The notes: generated by a model from the sequence alone, not told the origin. Shown: positions 7,483 to 16,528, counted from the stretch's first letter. The stretch is 64,000 bases of DNA from Ferrimonas senticii DSM 18821 (GCF_000422665.1 NZ_AUGM01000004.1:1-64000), one strand, 5' to 3'. Numbers and translations are program-made.

Positions 7483-8816
7483 CCCGTTGGCTGACGATTA
7501 GCTTACTACCACTGCTGCTGGCCGGTTGCGCCAGCAGCAGCTTACTGATTACTTACCCGCAGCGCTTTGCCGCGGTAAGCAGCGAATTGCAACAGGGGCA
7601 AAGCGCACAGGCGCTGGAGCAACTCTCAGCCGGGATCGACGGCAGCGATGGCCTGCTGTACGCGCAAGAATCGGGTCGAGTGGCGGCGCTCAGTGGCGAC
7701 ACCGCCGCCTCGATCGACTACTACCGCCAAGCACTTAGCGATTATCAACAATACGATTGGAAGGCGCTGATCTCGCTTAGTGATCTGGGTGCCCAAGCGC
7801 TTGGTGCCAGCATTTCCGATAATCTGATCCCCTATCGTGGCCAAGCTTATGAGCGGGTGCTGGTGCATCAGCAGCAGTCACTGAACTATCTGTGGCAGGG
7901 ACGTTATGAAGATGCGTTGGTGCAGGTGCGCCAAGGGGACCAAGCGCAGCATTTGGCGCTGCAAGCGTTCGGCGAATTAGAGTCTAACCGCGCGCTGCAA
8001 TCGGCGGCGATCGACAGCCAGTTAACTCAGTTGGATCGCGCCGCTGGCGATGCGCCGGACTCCTTTATCAATCCCTACGTACTCTATTCCAATGCGGTGC
8101 TGTACGAAGGCGCAGGGCAAGCCAATGACGCGTTAATCGACGTGCGCAAGGCATTGCAACTGCGGCCGGAAAACCAACTGCTGCAACAGAACTTTGTTCG
8201 TTTGAGTTGCCAACTGCAGATCGATTGCGCCAGCGCTCAGGCGCAGTTTGGTGCTGCGCCGCCGATCGCCGCCAATCAAGGCCAACTGGTGCTGCTGTAT
8301 GAACGCGGCAGCGTCAGCCCGCGGCAATCGATCCGCCTGCCGATAATCTGGGATGGCAACTATCAACAACTGGCGCTGCCAACCTACTATTCGCGGCCGT
8401 CGTTTGCTCCCTCGGCGGTGCAACTTAATGGTCAGCGTTTAGGTTTGTCGGCACTGGTTAATGTCGATGCCATGGCGGCGCGGGCGCTGCGCGAGCAATA
8501 CCCCTACATCATCACTCGCCAAGCGCTGCGGATTGCCGCCAAGCATGGCGCCAATGAATGGGCGGAACACGCCGGTGGTGATGTTGGTTCGGTGCTGATG
8601 CAGTTAGTTAATGCCGTTACCGAGCAAGCGGATCGGCGCAGTTGGCTATCGCTGCCGCAGCAAGTCGATGGCTGGCAGGGGGCGTTGGCGGCGGGGCAAC
8701 ATCAGTTGCAGATTGCTGGGCAAACGCTGCCGATAACCATTGAGCCGAACCGAATCACTCTGGTCTGGGTGGCGGAAACTGGTAACTTGAGACAAATCCA
8801 ATCACAATTGCTTTAA
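7461..8816 (+). CDS. COG3014-type lipoprotein with TPR-like repeats
   Basis: The 451-residue protein begins with a signal peptide ending in the lipobox LLAGC, so it should be a lipid-anchored envelope protein. The first half is rich in helical, TPR-like repeats (for example YYRQALSDYQQYDWKALISL and LRPENQLLQQNFVRLSC). The second half looks more beta-rich. COG3014 proteins are often found directly before an LpoB-like gene, as here (24-base gap), which suggests a shared role in cell-wall synthase control; no activity is established. A start at 7473 is also possible. Confidence 0.8.
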   Translation: MAAAMPLARWLTISLLPLLLAGCASSSLLITYPQRFAAVSSELQQGQSAQALEQLSAGIDGSDGLLYAQESGRVAALSGDTAASIDYYRQALSDYQQYDWKALISLSDLGAQALGASISDNLIPYRGQAYERVLVHQQQSLNYLWQGRYEDALVQVRQGDQAQHLALQAFGELESNRALQSAAIDSQLTQLDRAAGDAPDSFINPYVLYSNAVLYEGAGQANDALIDVRKALQLRPENQLLQQNFVRLSCQLQIDCASAQAQFGAAPPIAANQGQLVLLYERGSVSPRQSIRLPIIWDGNYQQLALPTYYSRPSFAPSAVQLNGQRLGLSALVNVDAMAARALREQYPYIITRQALRIAAKHGANEWAEHAGGDVGSVLMQLVNAVTEQADRRSWLSLPQQVDGWQGALAAGQHQLQIAGQTLPITIEPNRITLVWVAETGNLRQIQSQLL

Positions 8817-8840
8817 CCGACAATCGAAAGGACGTAACAC

Positions 8841-9437
8841 ATGAATCGGATCACCCACATCCTGATGCTGGCGCTCGCGCTGGTGCTTAGCGGCTGTGCT
8901 TCCAAAGTGGAATATGGCGATGCCACTGCAGTCGAAACCGTCGATTTGGGCTTTGGCTCAACGGATTTACAGGCCGTAGCGGCCAAGATGGTCGACTCGA
9001 TGATGACCACCCCATCGGTGCAGATGCTAACCGCCAACAATCAGCGTCCTGTGCTGTTTGTCGATCGGGTCACCAACAAAACCTCGGAGCATATCGACAC
9101 CGAATCGATTACCGACACCATCAGCACCCAGTTGCTACGCAGTGGCCAGTTCCGCTTTATCGACATGACCAAAGTGGACGCGGTGCGCAAGCAATTGGAC
9201 TACCAAAATCATTCTGGCTTGGTGGATCCAAGCAAAGCGATCCAGTTTGGTCGCCAAGTTGGCGCTCAATACATGCTGTACGGCAACCTGTCGAGCATCG
9301 TTAAAGACAACGGCTCGACCAAAGACGTGTATTACAAAATGACCATGCGCTTGATGGATCTCGACAGCGGCCTAATCGAATGGGCGGATGAGAAAGAGCT
9401 GCGTAAGCAAAAGAGCAAAACCTTGTTCGGTCTGTAA
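8841..9437 (+). CDS. lpoB: Penicillin-binding protein activator LpoB
   Basis: The 198-residue outer-membrane lipoprotein has lipobox LVLSGC at the end of its signal peptide, then a short linker and the LpoB fold (RPVLFVDRVTNKTSEHIDT to YYKMTMRLMDLDSGLIEW). In E. coli, LpoB reaches through the peptidoglycan to activate the bifunctional synthase PBP1B. The linker is short and not proline-rich, unlike in enterobacteria. A clear AAGGA ribosome binding site precedes the ATG. It is cotranscribed with the COG3014 gene and followed by a terminator. Confidence 0.9.
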   Translation: MNRITHILMLALALVLSGCASKVEYGDATAVETVDLGFGSTDLQAVAAKMVDSMMTTPSVQMLTANNQRPVLFVDRVTNKTSEHIDTESITDTISTQLLRSGQFRFIDMTKVDAVRKQLDYQNHSGLVDPSKAIQFGRQVGAQYMLYGNLSSIVKDNGSTKDVYYKMTMRLMDLDSGLIEWADEKELRKQKSKTLFGL

Positions 9438-9465
9438 ACTGCAGCGCCGCCAAGCATTGAATAAG

Positions 9466-9494
9466 AAGGGGCTACCGTTAGGTGCCCCTTTTTT
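9466..9494 (+). terminator. Terminator of lpoB operon
   Basis: The stem AAGGGGC(T)ACC / GGTGCCCCTT has a GTTA loop and one bulged base, and is followed by a T run. Confidence 0.85.
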
Positions 9495-9524
9495 ACAGCC
9501 AGATTTGGAGCTAGATTTTAGCTG

Positions 9525-9630
9525 TTAGCTGTTAGTTGTTAGCTATCAGTAATCAGTGAAAGCCAAATCCAGGTCGCGACCTCGACGTCCTATTGGTTCA
9601 CTAAAAACTAAGCACTGAAAACTGCTCGTA
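9525..9630. repeat. Dispersed convergent-gap repeat, copy A
   Basis: This begins with degenerate heptamers (TTAGCTG TTAGCTG TTAGTTG TTAGCTA), continues with AAGCCAAATCCAGGTCGCGAC and ends CACTAAAAACTAAGCACTGAAAACTGC in the flank. The same order of blocks occurs at 49605-49726. It lies between convergent lpoB and yheV and has no coding potential that I recognise. Confidence 0.7.
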
Positions 9631-9635
9631 GTCGA

Positions 9636-9824
9636 TTATTCAGGCTTGAACACCCCAATCACATCGCCGCTGGCTTGGGCTTCGGCGGCCTCACTGCCTT
9701 GATGCTTGCGATAGCCACAACTAACGCACTCCATCACCTCGACGCCATTCTCGACATACAGCATGATGCTGTCTTGATCGTTGCACTTAGGGCACGTTGC
9801 CCCGGCGATAAATCTCTTCTGCAT
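9636..9824 (-). CDS. yheV: Zinc-ribbon protein YheV
   Basis: This 62-residue protein matches the YheV family: MQKRFIAGATCPKC at the start, a second CxxC (CVSCGYRK) about 20 residues later, and VIGVFKPE at the end. The four cysteines should bind one zinc. The function is unknown. Neighbouring yheS is divergent from it, as in many gammaproteobacteria. Confidence 0.9.
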   Translation of the reverse strand: MQKRFIAGATCPKCNDQDSIMLYVENGVEVMECVSCGYRKHQGSEAAEAQASGDVIGVFKPE

Positions 9825-9889
9825 TGGATACTCCCTGTGGTGGCGTAAATGCTATCATCCGCCCCAATTTTCCCTGCTCTGAAGTCACT

Positions 9890-11779
9890 ATGATAACCCT
9901 TGATAAGGTGCAACTCATCCGCGGCGGCAAACGCCTGCTGGAAAACGCCAGTCTTTCGATCTTCCCCGGCCACAAAGTGGCACTGGTGGGCGCTAACGGT
10001 GTTGGTAAGTCCAGCCTGTTTGGGTTGCTGCAAGGGGAATACGGCGTCGATGCTGGCGATTGTCAGTTGCCGAAACATTGGCGGATGGCGGCGGTAGCGC
10101 AGGAGACCCCAGCGCTGGGACGCAGTGCGCTTGAGTACGTTATCGATGGTGACGAGCAATACCGTGCATTAGAGCAGGAGTTGGAAGCGGCCCAAGCCGA
10201 TGGCGACGGTCGTCGTATCGGCCATGCCCACGATGCCTTTGAGGCCTACCACGGCTATCAAGTACCGGCTAAAGCGGCTGAGCTGCTGAATGGCTTGGGC
10301 TTTGATGATGCCGGCCAGCACCGGGCGGTGAAAGAGTTCTCCGGTGGTTGGCGGATGCGTTTGAACCTAGCGCGGGCGCTGCTGATCCCATCGGATCTGC
10401 TGCTGTTGGATGAACCAACCAACCACTTGGATTTGGATACCCTGATCTGGCTTGAACAGTGGCTTAAGCGTTATCAAGGCACCTTGCTGCTGATCAGTCA
10501 CGACCGTGATTTCTTGGATGAGGTGGTCGGTGAAATCGTCCATCTGGAACAACAACAACTGTTCCACTACCAAGGTAACTACAGTCAGTTTGAACGCCAG
10601 CGTGCCGAACGGATGGCGCAGCAACAAGCGGCCTTTGATAAGCAGCAGCGCGAAAAGGCGCACATGCAAAGCTTTGTCGATCGCTTCCGCGCCAAGGCGA
10701 GTAAAGCCAAACAGGCGCAAAGCCGTCTGAAGGCGTTGGAAAAGCTGACCATGTCAGCGCCAAGTCACGCCGATTCGCACTTTAATATGGCCTTTCGTGA
10801 ACCCGCAGCGTTGCCGTCACCACTGCTGCAGATGAGCGAAGTCCAAGGCGGCTACGGCGATACCGTGATCCTCAACAAGATTAAGTTGAATCTGGTGCCG
10901 GGCAGTCGCATCGGCTTGCTTGGCCGCAACGGTGCCGGTAAATCAACGCTGATTAAGATGCTGGCGGGCGACCTTGCACCGCAGGCTGGCGAGCTGAAAT
11001 TGGCGCAAGGGGTTAAGATCGGTTACTTCGCTCAGCATCAGTTGGAACTGCTGCGGATGGACGATTCGCCGCTGATGCATCTGATGCGCTTGGCGCCGGA
11101 AGCGAAAGAGCAGGAGCTGCGTAACTTCTTGGGCGGCTACGGTTTTGTTGGCGATCGCGCGCTGGAACCGGTGCGACCATTCTCCGGTGGTGAAAAAGCC
11201 CGTTTGGTGCTCGCGCTGCTAGTGTGGCAACGACCAAACCTATTGCTGCTGGATGAACCAACCAACCACTTGGATCTGGAGATGCGCCATACCCTAACCG
11301 TGGCGCTGCAGGGGTTTGAAGGGGCGCTGGTGGTGGTGTCGCACGACCGCCATCTGCTGCGCGCTACCTGCAGTGACTTCTATCTGGTCGATAGTGGCAA
11401 AGTGGCTGATTTTGATGGCGATCTGGAAGATTACTATCAATGGCTGTTGAACCAACAAAACGCCGGTACCACCAAAGCTGGCGGTAATGGTGAAGTAGTT
11501 GATCGTAAAGCGGAAAAACGCCAGCAGGCGGAACTGCGCCAGTTGCTGTCGCCGCTGAAAAAGCGGCAACAGCAGCTAGACAAGCAGATGGCCAAGGCGC
11601 AGACTGAGCTCGACCACATTGAGCAAACGTTGGCCGACGCAGATATCTACGCCGCCAGCGAAAAAGATCGCTTAACCGCGCTATTGAAACAGCGTGGCGA
11701 TCTGCAAGGACAGCTAGAGGAGCTAGAGCTGGAATGGTTGGAGCTGCAAGAGCAGATGGAAACGCTGACTCAGCCGTAA
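9890..11779 (+). CDS. yheS: ABC-F ATPase YheS
   Basis: The protein has about 629 residues and two ABC ATPase domains without membrane segments, the ABC-F layout of ribosome-associated translation factors. Walker A motifs are GANGVGKSS and GRNGAGKST. Signatures are FSGGWRMRLNLARAL and FSGGEKARLVLALL. Both Walker B regions read LLLDEPTNHLDL. The linker and the C-terminal coiled coil are charged and glutamine-rich. I chose the ATG at 9890 because homology begins MITLDKVQL; an upstream in-frame ATG overlaps yheV control sequence. The downstream gene starts 2 bases after its stop. Confidence 0.95.
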   Translation: MITLDKVQLIRGGKRLLENASLSIFPGHKVALVGANGVGKSSLFGLLQGEYGVDAGDCQLPKHWRMAAVAQETPALGRSALEYVIDGDEQYRALEQELEAAQADGDGRRIGHAHDAFEAYHGYQVPAKAAELLNGLGFDDAGQHRAVKEFSGGWRMRLNLARALLIPSDLLLLDEPTNHLDLDTLIWLEQWLKRYQGTLLLISHDRDFLDEVVGEIVHLEQQQLFHYQGNYSQFERQRAERMAQQQAAFDKQQREKAHMQSFVDRFRAKASKAKQAQSRLKALEKLTMSAPSHADSHFNMAFREPAALPSPLLQMSEVQGGYGDTVILNKIKLNLVPGSRIGLLGRNGAGKSTLIKMLAGDLAPQAGELKLAQGVKIGYFAQHQLELLRMDDSPLMHLMRLAPEAKEQELRNFLGGYGFVGDRALEPVRPFSGGEKARLVLALLVWQRPNLLLLDEPTNHLDLEMRHTLTVALQGFEGALVVVSHDRHLLRATCSDFYLVDSGKVADFDGDLEDYYQWLLNQQNAGTTKAGGNGEVVDRKAEKRQQAELRQLLSPLKKRQQQLDKQMAKAQTELDHIEQTLADADIYAASEKDRLTALLKQRGDLQGQLEELELEWLELQEQMETLTQP

Positions 11780-11781
11780 CG

Positions 11782-12237
11782 ATGATCTCGTTGGCGACCT
11801 TCGTCGCCTACTGTCAGCAACGTTGGCCGCAGGCGCAAGCGCTGGCCTTGGCGTTGCAACAACAGCACGGGCTAGAACCGAACCTGTTGTTGCTGGTGTG
11901 TTGGGCTGAACAGCAGCGGCAATTTCTCGACAGCGAGCAGATCCGCTTGCTTGATAATGCCCAGCGTCAGTGGGCGACTCAGATGTTGCAGCCCTACCGG
12001 CAACTGCGTCAGCTCGGTAAGCAGCATCTGCCAGAGGCGGACTATCAACAGATGTTGGCGTTGGAGCTCACCTTAGAGAAACGCAGTCAGCACTTGCTGG
12101 TACGGGCGTTGCAGCGACTGCAGCCAAGCCCGCAGGGGGACAACCTGGCGGCGCTGCTGGCAGCACTGAACTTGCAACTGCCGGCATCGCAACATCAACA
12201 GTTGCAGCAGCTTTTTTACCGCACCGAGTTACCATAG
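11782..12237 (+). CDS. TIGR02444 family protein
   Basis: This protein of about 151 residues is helical and very rich in leucine and glutamine. It starts MISLATFVAYCQQRW and ends LPASQHQQLQQLF. It fits the TIGR02444 family, which is commonly placed between yheS and yheT in Vibrio and Shewanella relatives. No function or catalytic motif is known. The ATG at 11782 lies almost directly after the yheS stop, so translation is probably coupled. A longer reading frame begins inside yheS but is unlikely to be used. Confidence 0.8.
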   Translation: MISLATFVAYCQQRWPQAQALALALQQQHGLEPNLLLLVCWAEQQRQFLDSEQIRLLDNAQRQWATQMLQPYRQLRQLGKQHLPEADYQQMLALELTLEKRSQHLLVRALQRLQPSPQGDNLAALLAALNLQLPASQHQQLQQLFYRTELP

Positions 12238-12252
12238 CTTGCCCTTCTTCAG

Positions 12253-12280
12253 CGCCAACCGCAGTGGTTGGCGTTGTTTA
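12253..12280 (+). terminator. Possible weak terminator or hairpin before yheT
   Basis: CGCCAACC and GGTTGGCG form an 8-bp stem with a 5-base loop, followed by TTGTTTA. The T run is broken, so it may only attenuate transcription. Confidence 0.4.
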
Positions 12281-12333
12281 TGCAGCCAGCAGTTGGTTAT
12301 CTTCAGACCTTCACTCTTGGTTGAGGTACTGCA

Positions 12334-13287
12334 GTGACCGCTCGTTTTGCCCCTAGCGTCTGGTGGCGCAACCCCCATATTCAAACCATTTGGCCGGTGA
12401 TCTGTAAGCCGAAGTTGGCGCCAGCCCTTAAGCGGCAGCGACTGGAGTTGGATGACGGCGACTTTATCGATCTCGATTGGTTGGCACAGCCGAGCCCCGG
12501 ACAACCCTTGCTGCTGTTGATCCATGGTCTTGAAGGCGGGGCGGACTCCCATTACATCCGGCGGATGCTGCTGAGTGCTCAGGCGCACGGGTTGGCGACG
12601 GTGGTGATGCATCAACGCAGCTGCTCTGGTGAGCCAAATCGCTTACTGCGCAGTTACCACAGTGGTGCCAGCGACGATTTAAAGCGGGTGATCGATCATC
12701 TGCACCTGCGCTTTGGCGACCACCCGTTGTGGGCGCTGGGTTACTCCCTTGGCGCCAATCAGTTGTTGAAATACCTTGGCGAGCAGCGTCAGCACAGCTT
12801 GTTAGCTCGCGCCGCTGCGGTGTCGCCGCCACTGGATCTGGCTGCTTGCGCGAAACGGATGGAACGGGGCTTTTCGCGGGTGTATCAGCGTCATCTGATT
12901 AAGCGGCTGCAGCGCAAAACCGCGCAGAAGCTTAAAGACTTTCCAGAATTCTCATTAGCCAAACCGCTGTCGCAGCTCAATACCTTTTACCAGTTCGACG
13001 ATGCGGTGACGGCGCCAACCAACGGCTTTGCTGGGGCGGCGGATTATTACCAACAGGCCAGTGGCAAACCCTTTGTGGCTGACATTGTCACGCCAACGCT
13101 GTTGCTGCATGCCATTGACGACCCGTTTATGACCACGGCGGTGGTGCCAGAGCAGATCAGCACTAGCGTGACCATGGAACTGCACCCTCGCGGCGGGCAC
13201 GTGGGCTTTATCGCTGGGGGCTGGCCATGGGCACCACAGTTCTATCTGGAGCCACGCTTATTGCAGTTTTTTTGCGCAGAGTCGTAA
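12334..13287 (+). CDS. yheT: Alpha/beta hydrolase YheT
   Basis: This 317-residue hydrolase belongs to the YheT/AB-hydrolase-like family. The nucleophile elbow GYSLGA is near residue 147. The oxyanion region LLIHGLEGG is near 60. The acid and base are probably in HAIDDPFM (about 258) and RGGHVGF (about 288). The N-terminal FAPSVWWRNPHIQT is typical of the family. The substrate is unknown. The start is GTG at 12334. Confidence 0.9.
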   Translation: MTARFAPSVWWRNPHIQTIWPVICKPKLAPALKRQRLELDDGDFIDLDWLAQPSPGQPLLLLIHGLEGGADSHYIRRMLLSAQAHGLATVVMHQRSCSGEPNRLLRSYHSGASDDLKRVIDHLHLRFGDHPLWALGYSLGANQLLKYLGEQRQHSLLARAAAVSPPLDLAACAKRMERGFSRVYQRHLIKRLQRKTAQKLKDFPEFSLAKPLSQLNTFYQFDDAVTAPTNGFAGAADYYQQASGKPFVADIVTPTLLLHAIDDPFMTTAVVPEQISTSVTMELHPRGGHVGFIAGGWPWAPQFYLEPRLLQFFCAES

Positions 13288-13371
13288 ACTTTGAGGGGGG
13301 GCCGCGTCGTTTGCGCGACTGTGGATTGACTACACTTTGCGCTTGCCTTGCCGTCTACCAGAGGAGTTGTC

Positions 13372-14319
13372 ATGCGCATGGTATCCAAGGTGTATGGTGT
13401 TGTGATGCTGGCGAGCAGTGCGGTGGCGCTGGCGGAACCACTGCCGGTGCATTCGCAAGCGCCACTGCGCTCCCTGCTGTACAGCACCGCCCCGATAACC
13501 ACGGACTATCAGTTGGGATGGCAGCTGGCCAGCGATATTCATGCCGCCAGTATCTTCGCGGTCGATCCCAACTACACCCTCGATTATTACCAGATGGAAT
13601 ATGGTCTAGAGGCCTTCTACGGTGTCAGTGCCGATTGGCGCTGGCGTGCAGGGGCGCGCTGGCTGCGCAGCGATGATGCCCATCTGGATCAACTGACGCT
13701 GACCTTTCATAACCTGTTTGGGCTGGATCAAAACGGCCGCGATCTGGTGCCGAAACATCGCTTCTTAGTGGATGTGCCAGAGGCGGGGGTGCGGGTTGAA
13801 CAGTTTGATGGTCAGTCGCTGGTTAATAAGTTCTATCTGGGGCTGGATCATCGCTGGTGGCATGCAGACAAACACCAGTTGGCCAGCAGTATCACCTTGC
13901 AGTACAACGACGGCGGTGCGCCGTGGCGTTCGGGATCGCGCTGGGATGCTGGTGGTCAGTTGGACTACGGTTACCGCCGCAGCAATGGCGATCAGGCATG
14001 GCTGATGCTTGGGCTGAGCCACAGCGGCGCAGACCAGATCTTGGGTTTGCCGGTACGATCGTTGCTCGCACAGATCGCCGCAGGTTACCGCCACTACTTG
14101 GCGCCGCGGCACAGCATTGCCCTGCAGTATCAACTCAGTCGCGGAGCCATCGAGGGCTTGGGGCAACTGGCGCAACTAGTGCACGAAATTCACTTTGGCT
14201 ACCGCTATCAACATCGACGTCAGCAATGGGATCTGATCTTATTGGAAAATGCCGAGAATCCGGATAACTCGGCTGACTTTGGCTTTGCAGTGCGCTTCGC
14301 CTATCGCTTTAACTCGTAA
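13372..14319 (+). CDS. DUF3187 family envelope protein
   Basis: The 315-residue protein has a cleavable signal peptide (about residues 1-21, ending ALA). Alternating hydrophobic strands rich in tyrosine, tryptophan and glycine follow, and the C-terminus ends in aromatic residues (FAVRFAYRFNS), typical of an outer-membrane beta barrel. It fits DUF3187, a family of unknown role. The GAGGAG six bases before 13372 picks this ATG over one eight codons upstream. Confidence 0.8.
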   Translation: MRMVSKVYGVVMLASSAVALAEPLPVHSQAPLRSLLYSTAPITTDYQLGWQLASDIHAASIFAVDPNYTLDYYQMEYGLEAFYGVSADWRWRAGARWLRSDDAHLDQLTLTFHNLFGLDQNGRDLVPKHRFLVDVPEAGVRVEQFDGQSLVNKFYLGLDHRWWHADKHQLASSITLQYNDGGAPWRSGSRWDAGGQLDYGYRRSNGDQAWLMLGLSHSGADQILGLPVRSLLAQIAAGYRHYLAPRHSIALQYQLSRGAIEGLGQLAQLVHEIHFGYRYQHRRQQWDLILLENAENPDNSADFGFAVRFAYRFNS

Positions 14320-14362
14320 CAACGACGACAATGGCCGTTTGAGTTCCAGCGTAAAACCGTTC

Positions 14363-14608
14363 ATGTTAATAGAGTTTGCCACCCTGCAAGCGGCACTGCC
14401 CGCCGCCACCATCGATAACCTGCTGAAAGAGTATCTGTTGACTCAAGTCAGCGATGAAGGCTTTGACGGCACCGGCCAACAGCAACTGGCGCATGGCATC
14501 GCTTTAGCCAGAGCGGCATTGCAACGGGGCGAGTTATTGGTGGAGTATTGCGAAGACGACGACAGCATTGCGGTGCGTCGGCGTGAGGATATTCAGATCG
14601 GCGACTAG
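14363..14608 (+). CDS. yheU: YheU family protein
   Basis: This 81-residue protein aligns with YheU: MLIEFATLQAALPAATIDNLL at the start and a QRGELLVEYCEDDDSIAV segment near residue 60. The function is unknown. The ATG at 14363 is chosen by homology; the same frame stays open upstream into the DUF3187 gene. It sits 41 bases before prkB. Confidence 0.85.
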   Translation: MLIEFATLQAALPAATIDNLLKEYLLTQVSDEGFDGTGQQQLAHGIALARAALQRGELLVEYCEDDDSIAVRRREDIQIGD

Positions 14609-14649
14609 GGTAAGCGCCCAATCTTAGGCGAAGCGATTGACGAGGGAAT

Positions 14650-15558
14650 ATGTCAGCGAAGCATCCAATTATTGCGGTTACCGGCTCCTCTGGTGCCGGA
14701 ACCACCACCACCACCACTGCGTTTTCTCACATCTTTCGGCAACTGGGGATCAACGCGACCTTGGTGGAGGGGGATTGCTTCCATCGTTATACCCGCGCGG
14801 AAATGGAAGTGGCCATCCGCCGTGCCCGAGAAGAGGGCAACAGCATCAGCTACTTTGGCCCAGAGGCCAATGACTTTAAGGCGTTAGAGCAGTTCTTTCG
14901 GCAATACGGCGAAGATGGCAGTGGCGAGATCCGTCGTTACCTGCACACCTTTGACGAAGCGGTGCCGTTTAACCAGATGCCGGGCACCTTTACCCCTTAT
15001 CAGCCATTGCCAGCAGAGAGCGAGCTACTGTATTACGAAGGGCTGCATGGGGCGGTGGTGACCGACGATTGCAATGTCGCCAGCCATGCGGATTTGCTGA
15101 TAGGCATGGTGCCAATCGTCAATTTGGAATGGATTCAGAAGATCGTCCGTGACACTAACGAGCGCGGCCACAGTCGCGACAAAGTGATGGACTCGATTGT
15201 GCGGTCAATGGATGACTACGTGGCCCATATGACCCCGCAATTTTCTCGTACCCACATAAACTTTCAGCGGGTACCGACCGTAGACACTTCCAATCCGTTT
15301 TCCGCCAAAGCGATCCCCAGTCTCGACGAAAGTTTTGTGGTGATCCGCTTTCGCGGGGTACAAGAAGTTGATTTCGCCTATTATTTGCAGATGATCAGTG
15401 GCAGTTTTATGTCGCGCATCGACACGCTAGTGGTTCCGGGCGGTAAGATGGCGCTGGCGATGGAGTTGATTCTGACGCCGCTGATCCGCAAGTTACAGCA
15501 GCAGCGGCAGCAGTGTCTGCTCGCGGGTCAAGTGACTAATCTCCAATCAAAGGAGTAA
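14650..15558 (+). CDS. prkB: Phosphoribulokinase-like protein PrkB
   Basis: The 302-residue P-loop kinase belongs to the bacterial phosphoribulokinase family. The P-loop GSSGAGTTTTT is at about 12-22 and the VEGDCFHRY motif is near 40. YYEGLHGAV and the R-rich SMDDYVAHMTPQFSRTHINFQ segment are conserved. The host shows no sign of a Calvin cycle here, so the physiological substrate is uncertain, as for E. coli PrkB. Its place before crp is conserved in gammaproteobacteria. Confidence 0.92.
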   Translation: MSAKHPIIAVTGSSGAGTTTTTTAFSHIFRQLGINATLVEGDCFHRYTRAEMEVAIRRAREEGNSISYFGPEANDFKALEQFFRQYGEDGSGEIRRYLHTFDEAVPFNQMPGTFTPYQPLPAESELLYYEGLHGAVVTDDCNVASHADLLIGMVPIVNLEWIQKIVRDTNERGHSRDKVMDSIVRSMDDYVAHMTPQFSRTHINFQRVPTVDTSNPFSAKAIPSLDESFVVIRFRGVQEVDFAYYLQMISGSFMSRIDTLVVPGGKMALAMELILTPLIRKLQQQRQQCLLAGQVTNLQSKE

Positions 15559-15756
15559 TAGTCAGACAACAATGAGATCTAGCGCAATCGACGGCAGACA
15601 AAATTGACCAGCATTGCTTAAAAGTTAGATCTTCGTCCTAGTGCCCGACTCGCGGTCAGATTAAAATTTACCTAACTTTACGTAATTTTTGTTTATCGTG
15701 ACACTGGCACAACGTTGCTGCAGTTAACGAAAACGCTACACAAGGGAAGACTCACT

Positions 15757-16392
15757 ATGGCGCTAATTGGTAAGCCAAAGCCAGATCCAACATTGGAATG
15801 GTTCCTGTCCCACTGCCACATCCATAAGTACCCAGCAAAGAGCACTCTGATCCACGCCGGTGAAGAGTCGGATACTCTGTACTACATCGTAAAGGGTTCG
15901 GTAGCGGTGCTGATCAAGGATGAAGAAGGCAAAGAGATGATCCTCTCTTACCTGAACCAAGGTGACTTCATCGGTGAACTGGGTCTGTTTGAAGAGCAGC
16001 CAGAGCGTACCGCATGGGTACGTGCTAAATCCCCTTGTGAAATCGCTGAGATCTCGTACAAGAAGTTCCGTCAGCTGATCCAGGTAAACCCTGACATTCT
16101 GATGAAGCTGTCTTCCCAGATGGCCAACCGTCTGCAATCCACTTCTCAGAAAGTGGGTGACCTGGCGTTCTTGGATGTGGCGGGTCGTATCGCGCAAACT
16201 CTGCTGAGCCTGGCTCGTCAGCCAGACGCGATGACTCACCCAGACGGCATGCAGATCAAGATCACTCGTCAAGAGATTGGTCAGATCGTGGGTTGTTCCC
16301 GTGAAACCGTTGGTCGTATCTTGAAGATGCTGGAAGAGCAGAACCTGATCCAAGCCCACGGCAAAACCATCGTGGTTTACGGCACTCGCTAA
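15757..16392 (+). CDS. crp: cAMP receptor protein CRP
   Basis: The 211-residue global regulator is nearly identical to E. coli CRP in its C-terminal half. The cAMP-binding domain contains [15 protein letters not shown]; the usual serine after the conserved arginine is threonine here. The recognition helix [18 protein letters not shown] is intact. The start at 15757 is fixed by homology and by AAGGGAAG upstream. The gene uses more optimal codons than its neighbours, consistent with strong expression. A nearly 200-bp upstream gap should hold its promoter. Confidence 0.98.
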   Translation: MALIGKPKPDPTLEWFLSHCHIHKYPAKSTLIHAGEESDTLYYIVKGSVAVLIKDEEGKEMILSYLNQGDFIGELGLFEEQPERTAWVRAKSPCEIAEISYKKFRQLIQVNPDILMKLSSQMANRLQSTSQKVGDLAFLDVAGRIAQTLLSLARQPDAMTHPDGMQIKITRQEIGQIVGCSRETVGRILKMLEEQNLIQAHGKTIVVYGTR

Positions 16393-16410
16393 ACGCGAAA
16401 CGCCTGCAAA

Positions 16411-16438
16411 AAACGGCTCCCCTCGGGGAGCCGTTTTT
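16411..16438. terminator. Terminator of crp (bidirectional)
   Basis: AAACGGCTCCC pairs with GGGAGCCGTTT around a short loop, with a T run after it on the plus strand and an A run before it. Confidence 0.9.
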
Positions 16439-16475
16439 GTTGGTGCGGCGCGATGCTGCAGCTTTTGCTACTCAC

Positions 16476-16510
16476 TGACAACTGACAACTGACAACTGAC
16501 AACTGACAAC
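16476..16510. repeat. Five perfect heptamers TGACAAC
   Basis: TGACAAC is repeated five times without error, followed by TAAAACC. It lies in the gap between convergent crp and the DUF1338 gene. The complement (GTTGTCA) relates to the GTTAGTTGTCAG units found at 9525, 45806 and 49605. Confidence 0.9.
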
Positions 16511-16528
16511 TAAAACCGAGCAACACGG

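Noticed and set aside
15690..15725. CRP site before crp (TATCGTGACACTGGCACAAC)
   Set aside because: The half sites GTGA and GCAC are spaced by five bases instead of six, and the right arm is poor. It cannot be told from chance by eye.
16471..16513. Possible CRISPR-like array
   Set aside because: The units are 7 bp and contiguous with no spacers, and no cas genes are nearby.
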